Assembly: GCA_963920525.1 (NCBI GenBank)
Contig: OY986435.1
Coordinates: 298,838,708 to 298,902,707, forward strand
From: Dichetophora obliterata
Lineage: Eukaryota > Arthropoda > Insecta > Diptera > Sciomyzidae
Reading direction: 5' to 3'
DNA length: 64,000 nucleotides
Translations under genes and position numbers: made by a program
Shown: piece by piece, positions 20,201-33,000 of the stretch
Layout of the letters: every line of letters starts with the position of its first letter
Numbering within the stretch: the first letter of the stretch is position 1
Notes under the pieces: generated by a model
Told to the model about the DNA's origin: nothing
Databases searched by the model: none
The model's input: the letters and a program-made list of their open reading frames with translations, nothing else

Positions 20201-23200
20201 TTTAAAATTATTTCAAGGATACAGTCTTGTGGGCAGTAGCTTAAGAAACATTTTGATGCATAAATCGTCCTTTTATGATGTATGGTTTAGAAGTTATGGC
20301 TAAAAAATCAAAAAAATCGCAAAAAACCACGTCAAAAACTATGATTCATGTAAAAAATTTTAACTAAGATTCTTGAAAAATATCAAATCTCAGAAAACTT
20401 TTTTCTGAATATGCAGTCTTGTGTATATATGTATTAGAAACAATTTGGTGCATAAATCGTCCTTGTGGGATGTATGGTTTGGGAGTTATGACGGAAAAAG
20501 CACATGTTTTTGGCCAGCTACCACTCCAAAAAGTGTTCTACAACTCCTAAACTACAAGAGATAGAGCAAACGGCATTTGGACAAAGGAGTATCCCTTCTC
20601 AAGGACGAGGACCTGGTGCTCATTTTAATGCATGAATCGTCCTTATCTGATATGTAGTTTTTATTTTAGAAAATAAATAAAAAAAATAAAAATTGACAAA
20701 AAAGGACACATGAAATTAACATAAAATCTAATTTTTAAAATTATTTCATGGATACAGTCTTGTGGGCAGTAGCTTAAGGAACATTTTGATGCATAAATCG
20801 TCCTTTTATGATGTATGGTTTAGAAGTTATGGCTAAAAAATCAAAAAAATCGCAAAAAACCACGTCAAAAACTATGATTCATGTAAAAAATTTTAACTAA
20901 GATTCTTGAAAAAAATCAAATTTCAGAAAACTTTTTTCTGAATATGCAGTCTTGTGTATATATGTATTAGAAACAATTTGGTGCATAAATCGTCCTTGTA
21001 GGATGTATGGTTTGGGAGTTATGACGGAAAAAGCACATGTTTTTGGCCAGCTACCACTCCAAAAAGTGTTCTACAACTCCTAAACTACAAGAGATAGAGC
21101 AAACGGCATTTGGACAAAGGAGTATCCCTTCTTAAGGACGAGGACCTGGTGCTCATTTTAATGCATGAATCGTCCTTATCTGATATGTAGTTTTTATTTT
21201 AGAAAATAAATAAAAAAAATAAAAATTGACAAAAAAGGACACATGAAATTAACATGAAATCTAATTTTTAAAATTATTTCAAGGATACAGTCTTGTGGGC
21301 AGTAGCTTAAGGAACATTTTGATGCATAAATCGTCCTTTTATGATGTATGGTTTAGAAGTTATGGCTAAAAAATCAAAAAAATCGCAAAAAACCACGTCA
21401 AAAACTATGATTCATGTAAAAAATTTTAACTAAGATTCTTGAAAAAAATCAAATTTCAGAAAACTTTTTTCTGAATATGCAGTCTTGTGTATATATGTAT
21501 TAGAAACAATTTGGTGCATAAATCGTCCTTGTAGGATGTATGGTTTGGGAGTTATGACGGTAAAAGCACATGTTTTTGGCCAGCTACCACTCCAAAAAGT
21601 GTTCTACAACTCCTAAACTACAAGAGATAGAGCAAACGGCATTTGGACAAAGGAGTATCCCTTCTTAAGGACGAGGACCTGGTGCTCATTTTAATGCATG
21701 AATCGTCCTTATCTGATATGTAGTTTTTATTTTAGAAAATAAATAAAAAAAATAAAAATTGACAAAAAGGACACATGAAATCTAATTTTTAAAATTATTT
21801 CAAGGATACAGTCTTTTGGGCAGTAGCTTAAGGAACATTTTGATGCATAAATCGTCCTTTTATGATGTATGGTTTAGAAGTTATGGCTAAAAATCAAAAA
21901 AATCGCAAAAAACCACGTCAAAAACTATGATTCATGTAAAAAATTTTAACTAAGATTCTTGAAAAAAATCAAATTTCAGAAAACTTTTTTCTGAATATGC
22001 AGTCTTGTGTATATATGTATTAGAAACAATTTGGTGCATAAATCGTCCTTGTAGGATGTATGGTTTGGGAGTTATGACGGAAAAAGCACATGTTTTTGGC
22101 CAGCTACCACTCCAAAAAGTGTTCTACAACTCCTAAACTACAAGAGATAGAGCAAACGGCATTTGGACAAAAAAGTATCCCTTCTTAAGGAAGAGGACCT
22201 GGTGCTCATTTTAATGCATGAATCGTCCTTATCTGATATGTAGTTTTTATTTTAGAAAATAAATAAAAAAAATAAAAATCGACAAAAAAGGACACATGAA
22301 ATTTACATGAAATCTAATTTTTAAAATTATTTCAAGGATACAGTCTTGTGGGCAGTAGCTTAAGGAACATTTTGATGCATAAATCGCCCTTTTATGATGT
22401 ATGGTTTAGAAGTTATGGCTAAAAAATCAAAAAAATCGCAAAAAACCACGTCAAAAACTATGATTCATGTAAAAAATTTTAACTAAGATTCTTGAAAAAA
22501 ATCAAATTTCAGAAAACTTTTTTCTGAATATGCAGTCTTGTGTATATATGTATTAGAAACAATTTGGTGCATAAATCGTCCTTGTAGGATGTATGGTTTG
22601 GGAGTTATGACGGAAAAAGCACATGTTTTTGGCCAGCTACCACTCCAAAAAGTGTTCTACAACTCCTAAACTACAAGAGATAGAGCAAACGGCATTTGGA
22701 CAAAGGAGTATCCCTTCTTAAGGACGAGGACCTGGTGCTCATTTTAATGCATGAATCGTCCTTATCTGATATGTAGTTTTTATTTTAGAAAATAAATAAA
22801 AAAAATAAAAATTGACAAAAAAGGACACATGAAATTAACATGAAATCTAATTTTAAAAATTATGTAAAGGATACAGTCTTGTGGGCAGTAGCTTAAGAAA
22901 CATTTTGATGCATAAATCGTCCTTTTATGACGTATGGTTTAGAAGTTATGGCTAAAAAATCAAAAAAATCGCAAAAAACCACGTCAAAAACTATGATTCA
23001 TGTAAAAAATTTTAACTAAGATTCTTGAAAAAAATCAAATTTCAGAAAACTTTTTTCTGAATATGAAGTCTTGTGTATATATGTATTAGAAACAATTTGG
23101 TGCATAAATCGTCCTTGTAGGATGTATGGTTTGGGAGTTATGACGGAAAAAGCACATGTTTTTGGCCAGCTACCACTCCAAAAAGTGTTCTACAACTCCT

Positions 23201-24377
23201 AAACTACAAGAGATAGAGCAAATGGCATTTGGACAAAGGAGTATCCCATCTTAAGGACGAGGACCTGGTGCTCATTTTAATGCATAAATCGTCCTTATCT
23301 GATATGTAGTTTTTATTTTAGAAAATAAATAAAAAAAATAAAAATTGACAAAAAAGGACACATGAAATTAACATGAAATCTAATTTTAAAAATTATTTAA
23401 AGGATACAGTCTTGTGGGCAGTAGCTTAAGAAACATTTTGATGCATAAATCGTCCTTTTATGACGTATGGTTTAGAAATTATGGCTAAAAAATCAAAAAA
23501 ATCGCAAAAAACCACGTCAAAAACTATGATTCATGTAAAAAATTTTAACTAAGATTCTTGAAAAAAATCAAATTTCAGAAAACTTTTTTCTGAATATGAA
23601 GTCTTGAGTATATATGTATTAGAAACAATTTGGTGCATAAATCGTCCTTGTAGGATGTATGGTTTGGGAGTTATGACGGAAAAAGCACATGTTTTTGGCC
23701 AGCTACCACTCCGAAAAGTGTTCTACAACTCCTAAACTACAAGAGATAGAGCAAATGGCATTTGGACAAAGGAGTATCCCTTCTTAAGGACGAGGACCTG
23801 GTGCTCATTTTAATGCATGAATCGTCCTTATCTGATATGTAGTTTTTATTTTAGAAAATAAATAAAAAAAATAAAAATTGACAAAAAAGGACACATGAAA
23901 TTAACATGAAATCTAATTTTTAAAATTATTTCAAGGATACAGTCTTGTGGGCAGTAGCTTAAGGAACATTTTGATGCATAAATCGTCCTTTTATGATGTA
24001 TGGTTTAGAAGTTATGGCTAAAAAATCAAAAAAATCGCAAAAAACCACGTCAAAAACTATGATTCATGTAAAAAATTTTAGCTAAGATTCTTGAAAAAAA
24101 TCAAATTTCAGAAAACTTTTTTCTGAATATGCAGTCTTGTGTATATATGTATTAGAAACAATTTGGTGCATAAATCGTCCTTGTAGGATGTATGGTTTGG
24201 GAGTTATGACGGAAAAAGCACATGTTTTTGGCCAGCTACCACTCCAAAAAGTGTTCTACAACTCCTAAACTACAAGAGATAGAGCAAACGGCATTTGGAC
24301 AAAGGAGTATCCCTTCTTAAGGACGAGGACCTGGTGCTCATTTTAATGCATGAATCGTCCTTATCTGATATGTAGTT

Positions 24378-24395
24378 TTTATTTTAGAAAATAAA
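24378..24395. other. Dyad in subunit one of the monomer (representative)
   Basis: TTTATTTT and AAAATAAA pair perfectly around a 2-nt AG centre (8-bp stem). The same dyad is present in nearly every monomer that retains subunit one. It is AT-only, so base composition contributes. Confidence 0.6.
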
Positions 24396-24639
24396 TAAAA
24401 AAAATAAAAATTGACAAAAAAGGACACATGAAATTAACATGAAATCTAATTTTTAAAATTATTTCAAGGATACAGTCTTGTGGGCAGTAGCTTAAGGAAC
24501 ATTTTGATGCATAAATCGTCCTTTTATGATGTATGGTTTAGAAGTTATGGCTAAAAAATCAAAAAAGTCGCAAAAAACCACGTCAAAAACTATGATTCAT
24601 GTAAAAAATTTTAACTAAGATTCTTGAAAAAAATCAAAT

Positions 24640-24660
24640 TTCAGAAAACTTTTTTCTGAA
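24640..24660. other. Dyad in subunit two of the monomer (representative)
   Basis: TTCAGAAAA and TTTTCTGAA form a perfect 9-bp stem around a CTT loop. Variants in other monomers mostly fall in or next to the loop (for example the G at 46994 and 49659). Confidence 0.7.
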
Positions 24661-24722
24661 TATGCAGTCTTGTGTATATATGTATTAGAAACAATTTGGT
24701 GCATAAATCGTCCTTGTAGGAT

Positions 24723-24806
24723 GTATGGTTTGGGAGTTATGACGGAAAAAGCACATGTTTTTGGCCAGCTACCACTCCAAAAAGTGTTCTACAACTCCTA
24801 AACTAC
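24723..24806. other. Long-range dyad spanning the monomer junction (representative)
   Basis: GTATGGTTTGGGAGTT (24723-24738) is nearly complementary to AACTCCTAAACTAC (24793-24806). Inside it a second short pairing exists, TTTTTGG with CCAAAAA. The stem contains two or three mismatches or bulges. In the right part of the array the second arm usually reads AACGCC instead of AACTCC, which costs one pair. Confidence 0.5.
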
Positions 24807-27099
24807 AAGAGATAGAGCAAACGGCATTTGGACAAAGGAGTATCCCTTCTTAAGGACGAGGACCTGGTGCTCATTTTAATGCATGAATCGTCCTTATCTG
24901 ATATGTAGTTTTTATTTTAGAAAATAAATAAAAAAAATAAAAATTGACAAAAAAGGACACATGAAATTAACATGAAATCTAATTTTAAAAATTATTTAAA
25001 GGATACAGTCTTGTGGGCAGTAGCTTAAGAAACATTTTGATGCATAAATCGTCCTTTTATGACGTATGGTTTAGAAATTATGGCTAAAAAATCAAAAAAA
25101 TCGCAAAAAACCACGTCAAAAACTATGATTCATGTAAAAAATTTTAACTAAGATTCTTGAAAAAAATCAAATTTCAGAAAACTTTTTTCTGAATATGAAG
25201 TCTTGTGTATATATGTATTAGAAACAATTTGGTGCATAAATCGTCCTTGTAGGATGTATGGTTTGGGAGTTATGACGGAAAAAGCACATGTTTTTGGCCA
25301 GCTACCACTCCGAAAAGTGTTCTACAACTCCTAAACTACAAGAGATAGAGCAAATGGCATTTGGACAAAGGAGTATCCCTTCTTAAGGACGAGGACCTGG
25401 TGCTCATTTTAATGCATGAATCGTCCTTATCTGATATGTAGTTTTTATTTTAGAAAATAAATAAAAAAAATAAAAATTGACAAAAAAGGACACATGAAAT
25501 TAACATGAAATCTAATTTTTAAAATTATTTCAAGGATACAGTCTTGTGGGCAGTAGCTTAAGGAACATTTTGATGCATAAATCGTCCTTTTATGATGTAT
25601 GGTTTAGAAGTTATGGCTAAAAAATCAAAAAAATCGCAAAAAACCACGTCAAAAACTATGATTCATGTAAAAAATTTTAGCTAAGATTCTTGAAAAAAAT
25701 CAAATTTCAGAAAACTTTTTTCTGAATATGCAGTCTTGTGTATATATGTATTAGAAACAATTTGGTGCATAAATCGTCCTTGTAGGATGTATGGTTTGGG
25801 AGTTATGACGGAAAAAGCACATGTTTTTGGCCAGCTACCACTCCAAAAAGTGTTCTACAACTCCTAAACTACAAGAGATAGAGCAAACGGCATTTGGACA
25901 AAGGAGTATCCCTTCTTAAGGACGAGGACCTGGTGCTCATTTTAATGCATGAATCGTCCTTATCTGATATGTAGTTTTTATTTTAGAAAATAAATAAAAA
26001 AAATAAAAATTGACAAAAAAGGACACATGAAATTAACATGAAATCTAATTTTTAAAATTATTTCAAGGATACAGTCTTGTGGGCAGTAGCTTAAGGAACA
26101 TTTTGATGCATAAATCGTCCTTTTATGATGTATGGTTTAGAAGTTATGGCTAAAAAATCAAAAAAGTCGCAAAAAACCACGTCAAAAACTATGATTCATG
26201 TAAAAAATTTTAACTAAGATTCTTGAAAAAAATCAAATTTCAGAAAACTTTTTTCTGAATATGCAGTCTTGTGTATATATGTATTAGAAACAATTTGGTG
26301 CATAAATCGTCCTTGTAGGATGTATGGTTTGGGAGTTATGACGGAAAAAGCACATGTTTTTGGCCAGCTACCACTCCAAAAAGTGTTCTACAACTCCTAA
26401 ACTACAAGAGATAGAGCAAACGGCATTTGGACAAAGGAGTATCCCTTCTTAAGGACGAGGACCTGGTGCTCATTTTAATGCATGAATCGTCCTTATCTGA
26501 TATGTAGTTTTTATTTTAGAAAATAAATAAAAAAAATAAAAATTGACAAAAAAGGACACATGAAATAAACATGAAATCTAATTTTTAAAATTATTTCAAG
26601 GATACAGTCTTGTGGGCAGTAGCTTAAGGAACATTTTGATGCATAAATCGTCCTTTTATGATGTATGGTTTAGAAGTTATGGCTAAAAAATCAAAAAAAT
26701 CGCAAAAAACCACGTCAAAAACTATGATTCATGTAAAAAATTTTAACTAAGATTCTTGAAAAAAATCAAATTTCAGAAAACTTTTTTCTGAATATGCAGT
26801 CTTGTGTATATATGTATTAGAAACAATTTGGTGCATAAATCGTCCTTGTAGGATGTATGGTTTGGGAGTTATGACGGAAAAAGCACATGTTTTTGGCCAG
26901 CTACCACTCCAAAAAGTGTTCTACAACTCCTAAACTACAAGAGATAGAGCAAACGGCATTTGGACAAAGGAGTATCCCTTCTTAAGGACGAGGACCTGGT
27001 GCTCATTTTAATGCATGAATCGTCCTTATCTGATATGTAGTTTTTATTTTAGAAAATAAATAAAAAAAATAAAAATTGACAAAAAAGGACACATGAAAT

Positions 27100-30000
27100 T
27101 AACATGAAATCTAATTTTTAAAATTATTTCAAGGATACAGTCTTGTGGGCAGTAGCTTAAGAAACATTTTGATGCATAAATCGTCCTTTTATGATGTATG
27201 GTTTAGAAGTTATGGCTAAAAAATCAAAAAAATCGCAAAAAACCACGTCAAAAACTATGATTCATGTAAAAAATTTTTACTAAGATTCTTGAAAAAAATC
27301 AAATTTCAGAAAACTTTTTTCTGAATATGCAGTCTTGTGTATTTATATATTAGAAACAATTTGGTGCATAAATCGTCCTTGCAGGATGTATGGTTTGGGA
27401 GTTATGACGGAAAAAGCACATGTTTTTGGCCAGCTACCACTCCAAAAAGTGTTCTACAACGCCTAAACTACAAGAGATAGAGCAAACGGCATTTGGACAA
27501 AAAAGTATCCCTTCTTAAGGACGAGGACCTGGTGCTCATTTTAATGCATGAATCGTCCTTATCTGATATGTAGTTTTTATTTTAGAAAATAAATAAAAAA
27601 AATAAAAATTGACAAAAAAGGACACATGAAATTAACATGAAATCTAATTTTTAAAATTATTTTTTTTAAAGGATACAGTCTTGTGGGTAGTAGCTTAAGG
27701 AACATTTTGATGCATAAATCGTCCTTTTATGATGTATGGTTTAGAAGTTATGGCTAAAAAATCAAAAAAATCGCAAAAAACCACTTCAAAAACTATGATT
27801 CATGTAAAAAATTTTTACTAAGATTCTTGAAAAAAATAAAATTTCAGAAAACTTTTTTCTGAATATGCAGTCTTGTGTATATATGTATTAGAAACAATTT
27901 GGTGCATAAATCGTCCTTGTAGGATGTATGGTTTGGGAGTTATGACGGAAAAAGCACATGTTTTTGGCCAGCTACCACTCCGAAAAGTGTTCTACAACTC
28001 CTAAACTACAAGAGATAGAGCAAACGGCATTTGGACAAAGGAGTATCCCTTCTTAAGGACGAGGACCTGGTGCTCATTTTAATGCATGAATCGTCCTTAT
28101 CTGATATGTAGTTTTTATTTTAGAAAATAAATAAAAAAAATAAAAATTGACAAAAAAGGACACATGAAATTAACATGAAATCTAATTTTAAAAATTATTT
28201 CAAGGATACAGTCTTGTGGGCAGTAGCTTAAGGAACATTTTGATGCATAAATCGTCCTTTTATGATGTATGGTTTAGAAGTTATGGCTAAAAAATCAAAA
28301 AAATCGCAAAAAACCACGTCAAAAACTATGATTCATGTAAAAAATTTTAGCTAAGATTCTTGAAAAAAATCAAATTTCAGAAAAATTTTTTCTGAATATG
28401 CAGTCTTGTGTATATATGTATTAGAAACAATTTGGTGCATAAATCGTCCTTGTAGGATGTATGGTTTGGGAGTTATGACGGAAAAAGCACATGTTTTTGG
28501 CCAGCTACCACTCCAAAAAGTGTTCTACAACTCCTAAACTACAAGAGATAGAGCAAACGGCATTTGGACAAAGGAGTATCCCTTCTTAAGGACGAGGACC
28601 TGGTGCTCATTTTAATGCATGAATCGTCCTTATCTGATATGTAGTTTTTATTTTAGAAAATAAATAAAAAAAATAAAAATTGACAAAAAAGGACACATGA
28701 AATCTAATTTTTAAAATTATTTCAAGGATACAGTCTTGTGGGCAGTAGCTTAAGGAACATTTTGATGCATAAATCGTCCTTTTATGATGTATGGTTTAGA
28801 AGTTATGGCTAAAAAATAAAAAAAATCGCAAAAACCCACGTCAAAAACTATGATTCATGTAAAAAATTTTAACTAAGATTCTTGAAAAAAATCAAATTTC
28901 AGAAAACTTTTTTCTGAATATGCAGTCTTGTGTATATATGTATTAGAAACAATTTGGTGCATAAATCGTCTTTGTAGGATGTATGGTTTGGGAGTTATGA
29001 CGGAAAAAGCAGATGTTTTTGGCCAGCTACCACTCCAAAAAGTGTTCTACAACTCCTAAACTACAAGAGATAGAGCAAACGGCATTTGGACAAAGGAGTA
29101 TCCCTTCTTAAGGACGAGGACCTGGTGCTCATTTTAATGCATGAATCGTCCTTATCTGATATGTAGTTTTTATTTTAGAAAATAAATAAAAAAATAAAAA
29201 TTGACAAAAAAGGACACATGAAATTAACATGAAATCTAATTTTTAAAATTATTTCAAGGATACAGTCTTGTGGGCAGTAGCTTAAGGAACATTTTGATGC
29301 ATAAATCGTTCTTTTATGATGTATGGTTTAGAAGTTATGGCTAAAAAATCAAAAAAGTCGCAAAAAACCACGTCAAAAACTATGATTCATGTAAAAAATT
29401 TTAACTAAGATTCTTGAAAAAAATCAAATTTCAGAAAACTTTTTTCTGAATATGCAGTCTTGTGTATATATGTATTAGAAACAATTTGGTGCATAACTCG
29501 TCCTTGTAGGATGTATGGTTTGGGAGTTATGACGGAAAAAGCACATGTTTTTGGCCAGCTACCACTCCAAAAAGTGTTCTACAACGCCTAAACTACAAGA
29601 GATAGAGCAAACGGCATTTGGACAAAGGAGTATCCCTTCTTAAGGACGAGGACCTGGTGCTCATTTTAATGCATGAATCGTCCTTATCTGATATGTAGTT
29701 TTTATTTTAGAAAATAAATAAAAAAAATAAAAATTGACAAAAAAGGACACATGAAATTAACATGAAATCTAATTTTTAAAATTATTTCAAGGATACAGTC
29801 TTGTGGGCAGTAGCTTAAGGAACATTTTGATGCATAAATCGTATTTTTATGATGTATGGTTTAGAAGTTATGGCTAAAAAATCAAAAAAATCGCAAAAAA
29901 CCACGTCAAAAACTATGATTCATGTAAAAAATTTTAACTAAGATTCTTGCAAAAAATCAAATTTCAGAAAACTTTTTTCTGAATATGCAGTCTTGTGTAT

Positions 30001-33000
30001 ATATGTATTAGAAACAATTTGGTGCATAAATCGTCCTTGTAGGATGTATGGTTTGGGAGTTATGACGGAAAAAGCACATGTTTTTGGCCAGCTACCACTC
30101 CAAAAAGTGTTCTACAACGCCTAAACTACAAGAGATAGAGCAAATGGCATTTGGACAAAGGAGTATCCCTTCTTAAGGACGAGGACCTGGTGCTCATTTT
30201 AATGCATGAATCGTCCTTATCTGATGTGTAGTTTTTATTTTAGAAAATAAATAAAAAAAATAAAAATTGACAAAAAAGGACACATGAAATTAACATGAAA
30301 TCTAATTTTTAAAATTATTTCAAGGATACAGTCTTGTGGGCAGTAGCTTAAGGAACATTTTGATGCATAAATCGCCCTTTTATGATGTATGGTTTAGAAG
30401 TTATGGCTAAAAAATCAAAAAAATCGCAAAAAACCACGTCAAAAACTATGATTCATGTAAAAAATTTTAACTAAGATTCTTGCAAAAAATCAAATTTCAG
30501 AAAACTTTTTTCTGAATATGCAGTCTTGTGTATATATGTATTAGAAACAATTTGGTGCATAAATCGTCCTTGTAGGATGTATGGTTTGGGAGTTATGACG
30601 GAAAAAGCACATGTTTTTGGCCAGCTACCACTCCAAAAAGTGTTCTACAACGCCTAAACTACAAGAGATAGAGCAAACGGCATTTGGACAAAGGAGTATC
30701 CCTTCTTAAGGACGAGGACCTGGTGCTCATTTTAATGCATGAATCGTCCTTATCTGATATGTAGTTTTTATTTTAGAAAATAAATAAAAAAAATAAAAAT
30801 TGACAAAAAAGGACACATGAAATTAACATGAAATCTAATTTTTAAAATTATTTCAAGGATACAGTCTTGTGGGCAGTAGCTTAAGGAACATTTTGATGCA
30901 TAAATCGCCCTTTTATGATGTATGGTTTAGAAGTTATGGCTAAAAAATCAAAAAAATCGCAAAAAACCACGTCAAAAACTATGATTCATGTAAAAAATTT
31001 TAACTAAGATTCTTGCAAAAAATCAAATTTCAGAAAACTTTTTTCTGAATATGCAGTCTTGTGTATATATGTATTAGAAACAATTTGGTGCATAAATCGT
31101 CCTTGTAGGATGTATGGTTTGGGAGTTATGACGGAAAAAGCACATGTTTTTGGCCAGCTACCACTCCAAAAAGTGTTCTACAACGCCTAAACTACAAGAG
31201 ATAGAGCAAACGGCATTTGGACAAAGGAGTATCCCTTCTTAAGGACGAGGACCTGGTGCTCATTTTAATGCATGAATCGTCCTTATCTGATATGTAGTTT
31301 TTATTTTAGAAAATAAATAAAAAAAATAAAAATTTACAAAAAAGGACACATGAAATTAACATGAAATCTAATTTTTAAAATTATTTCAAGGATACAGTCT
31401 TGTGGGCAGTAGCTTAAGGAACATTTTGATGCATAAATCGTCCTTTTATGATGTATGGTTTAGAAGTTATGGCTAAAAAATCAAAAAAATCGCAAAAAAC
31501 CACGTCAAAAACTATGATTCATGTAAAAAATTTTAACTAAGATTCTTGAAAAAAATCAAATTTCAGAAAACTTTTTTCTGAATATGCAGTCTTGTGTATA
31601 TATGTATTAGAAACAATTTGGTGCATAAATCGTCCTTGTAGGATGTATGGTTTGGGAGTTATGACGGAAAAAGCACATGTTTTTGGCCAGCTACCACTCC
31701 AAAAAGTGTTCTACAACGCCTAAACTACAAGAGATAGCGCAAACGGCATTTGGACAAAGGAGTATTCCTTCTTAAGGACGAGGACCTGGTGCTCATTTTA
31801 ATGCATGAATCGTCCTTATCTGATATGTAGTTTTTATTTTAGAAAATAAATAAAAAAAATAAAAATTGACAAAAAAGGACACATGAAATTAACATGAAAT
31901 CTAATTTTTAAAATTATTTCAAGGATACAGTCTTGTGGGTAGTAGCTTAAGGAACAATTTGATGCATAAATCGTCCTTTTATGATGTATGGTTTAGAAGT
32001 TATGGCTAAAAAATCAAAAAAATCGCAAAAAACCACGTCAAAAACTATGATTCATGTAAAAAATTTTAACTAAGATTCTTGCAAAAAATCAAATTTCAGA
32101 AAACCTTTTTCTGAATATGCAGTCTTGTGTATATATGTATTAGAAACAATTTGGTGCATAAATCGTCCTTGTAGGATGTATGGTTTGGGAGTTATGACGG
32201 AAAAAGCACATGTTTTTGGCCAGCTACCACTCCAAAAAGTGTTCTACAACTCCTAAACTACAAGAGATAGAGCAAACGGCATTTGGACAAAGGAGTATCC
32301 CTTCTTAAGGACGAGGACCTGGTGCTCATTTTAATGCATTAATCGTCCTTATCTGATATGTAGTTTTTATTTTAGAAAATAAATAAAAAAAATAAAAATT
32401 GACAAAAAAGGACACATGAAATTAACATGAAATCTAATTTTTAAAATTATTTCAAGGATACAGTCTTGTGGGCAGTAGCTTAAGGAACATTTTAATGCAT
32501 AAATCGTCCTTTTATGATGTATGGTTTAGAAGTAATGGCTAAAAAATCAAAAAAATCGCAAAAAACCATGTCAAAAACTATGATTCATGTAAAAAATTTT
32601 AACTAAGATTCTTGAAAAAAATCAAATTTCAGAAAACTTTTTTCTGAATATGCAGTCTTGTGTATATATGTATTAGAAACAATTTGGTGCATAAATCGTC
32701 CTTGTAGGATGTATGGTTTGGGAGTTATGACGGAAAAAGCACATGTTTTTGGCCAGCTACCACTCCAAAAAGTGTTCTACAACGCCTAAACTACAAGAGA
32801 TAGAGCAAACGGCATTTGGACAAAGGAGTATCCCTTCTTAAGGACGAGGACCTGGTGCTCATTTTAATGCATGAATCGTCCTTATCTGATATGTAGTTTT
32901 TATTTTAGAAAATAAATAAAAAAAATAAAAATTGACAAAAAAGGACACATGAAATTAACATGAAATCTAATTTTTAAAATTATTTCAAGGATACAGTCTT

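Larger units (their letters stand above)
24235..24767 (+). repeat. Representative 533-bp monomer showing its three subunits
   Basis: The core TGCATRAATCGTCCTT starts at 24347, 24508 and 24700, and the next is at 24880, giving subunits of 161, 192 and 180 bp that sum to 533. Subunits two and three also share CAGTCTTGTG before the core and GATGTATGGTTT plus AGTTATG after it. Subunit one is more diverged (GATATGTAGTTT). The monomer is therefore an old trimer that is now amplified as a single unit. Other copies differ by a handful of substitutions. Confidence 0.88.
23290..26560 (+). repeat. Higher-order repeat block of three monomers (1,599 bp), two copies
   Basis: The units starting at 23702 and 25301 share rare variants at the same offset: CCGAAAAGTG, AAATGGCATTTGG and the following monomers' TTTTAGCTAAG and AAAAAAGTCGC (24567 and 26166). 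The two copies differ at very few bases, for example near 23604, so the duplication is recent. Confidence 0.82.
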
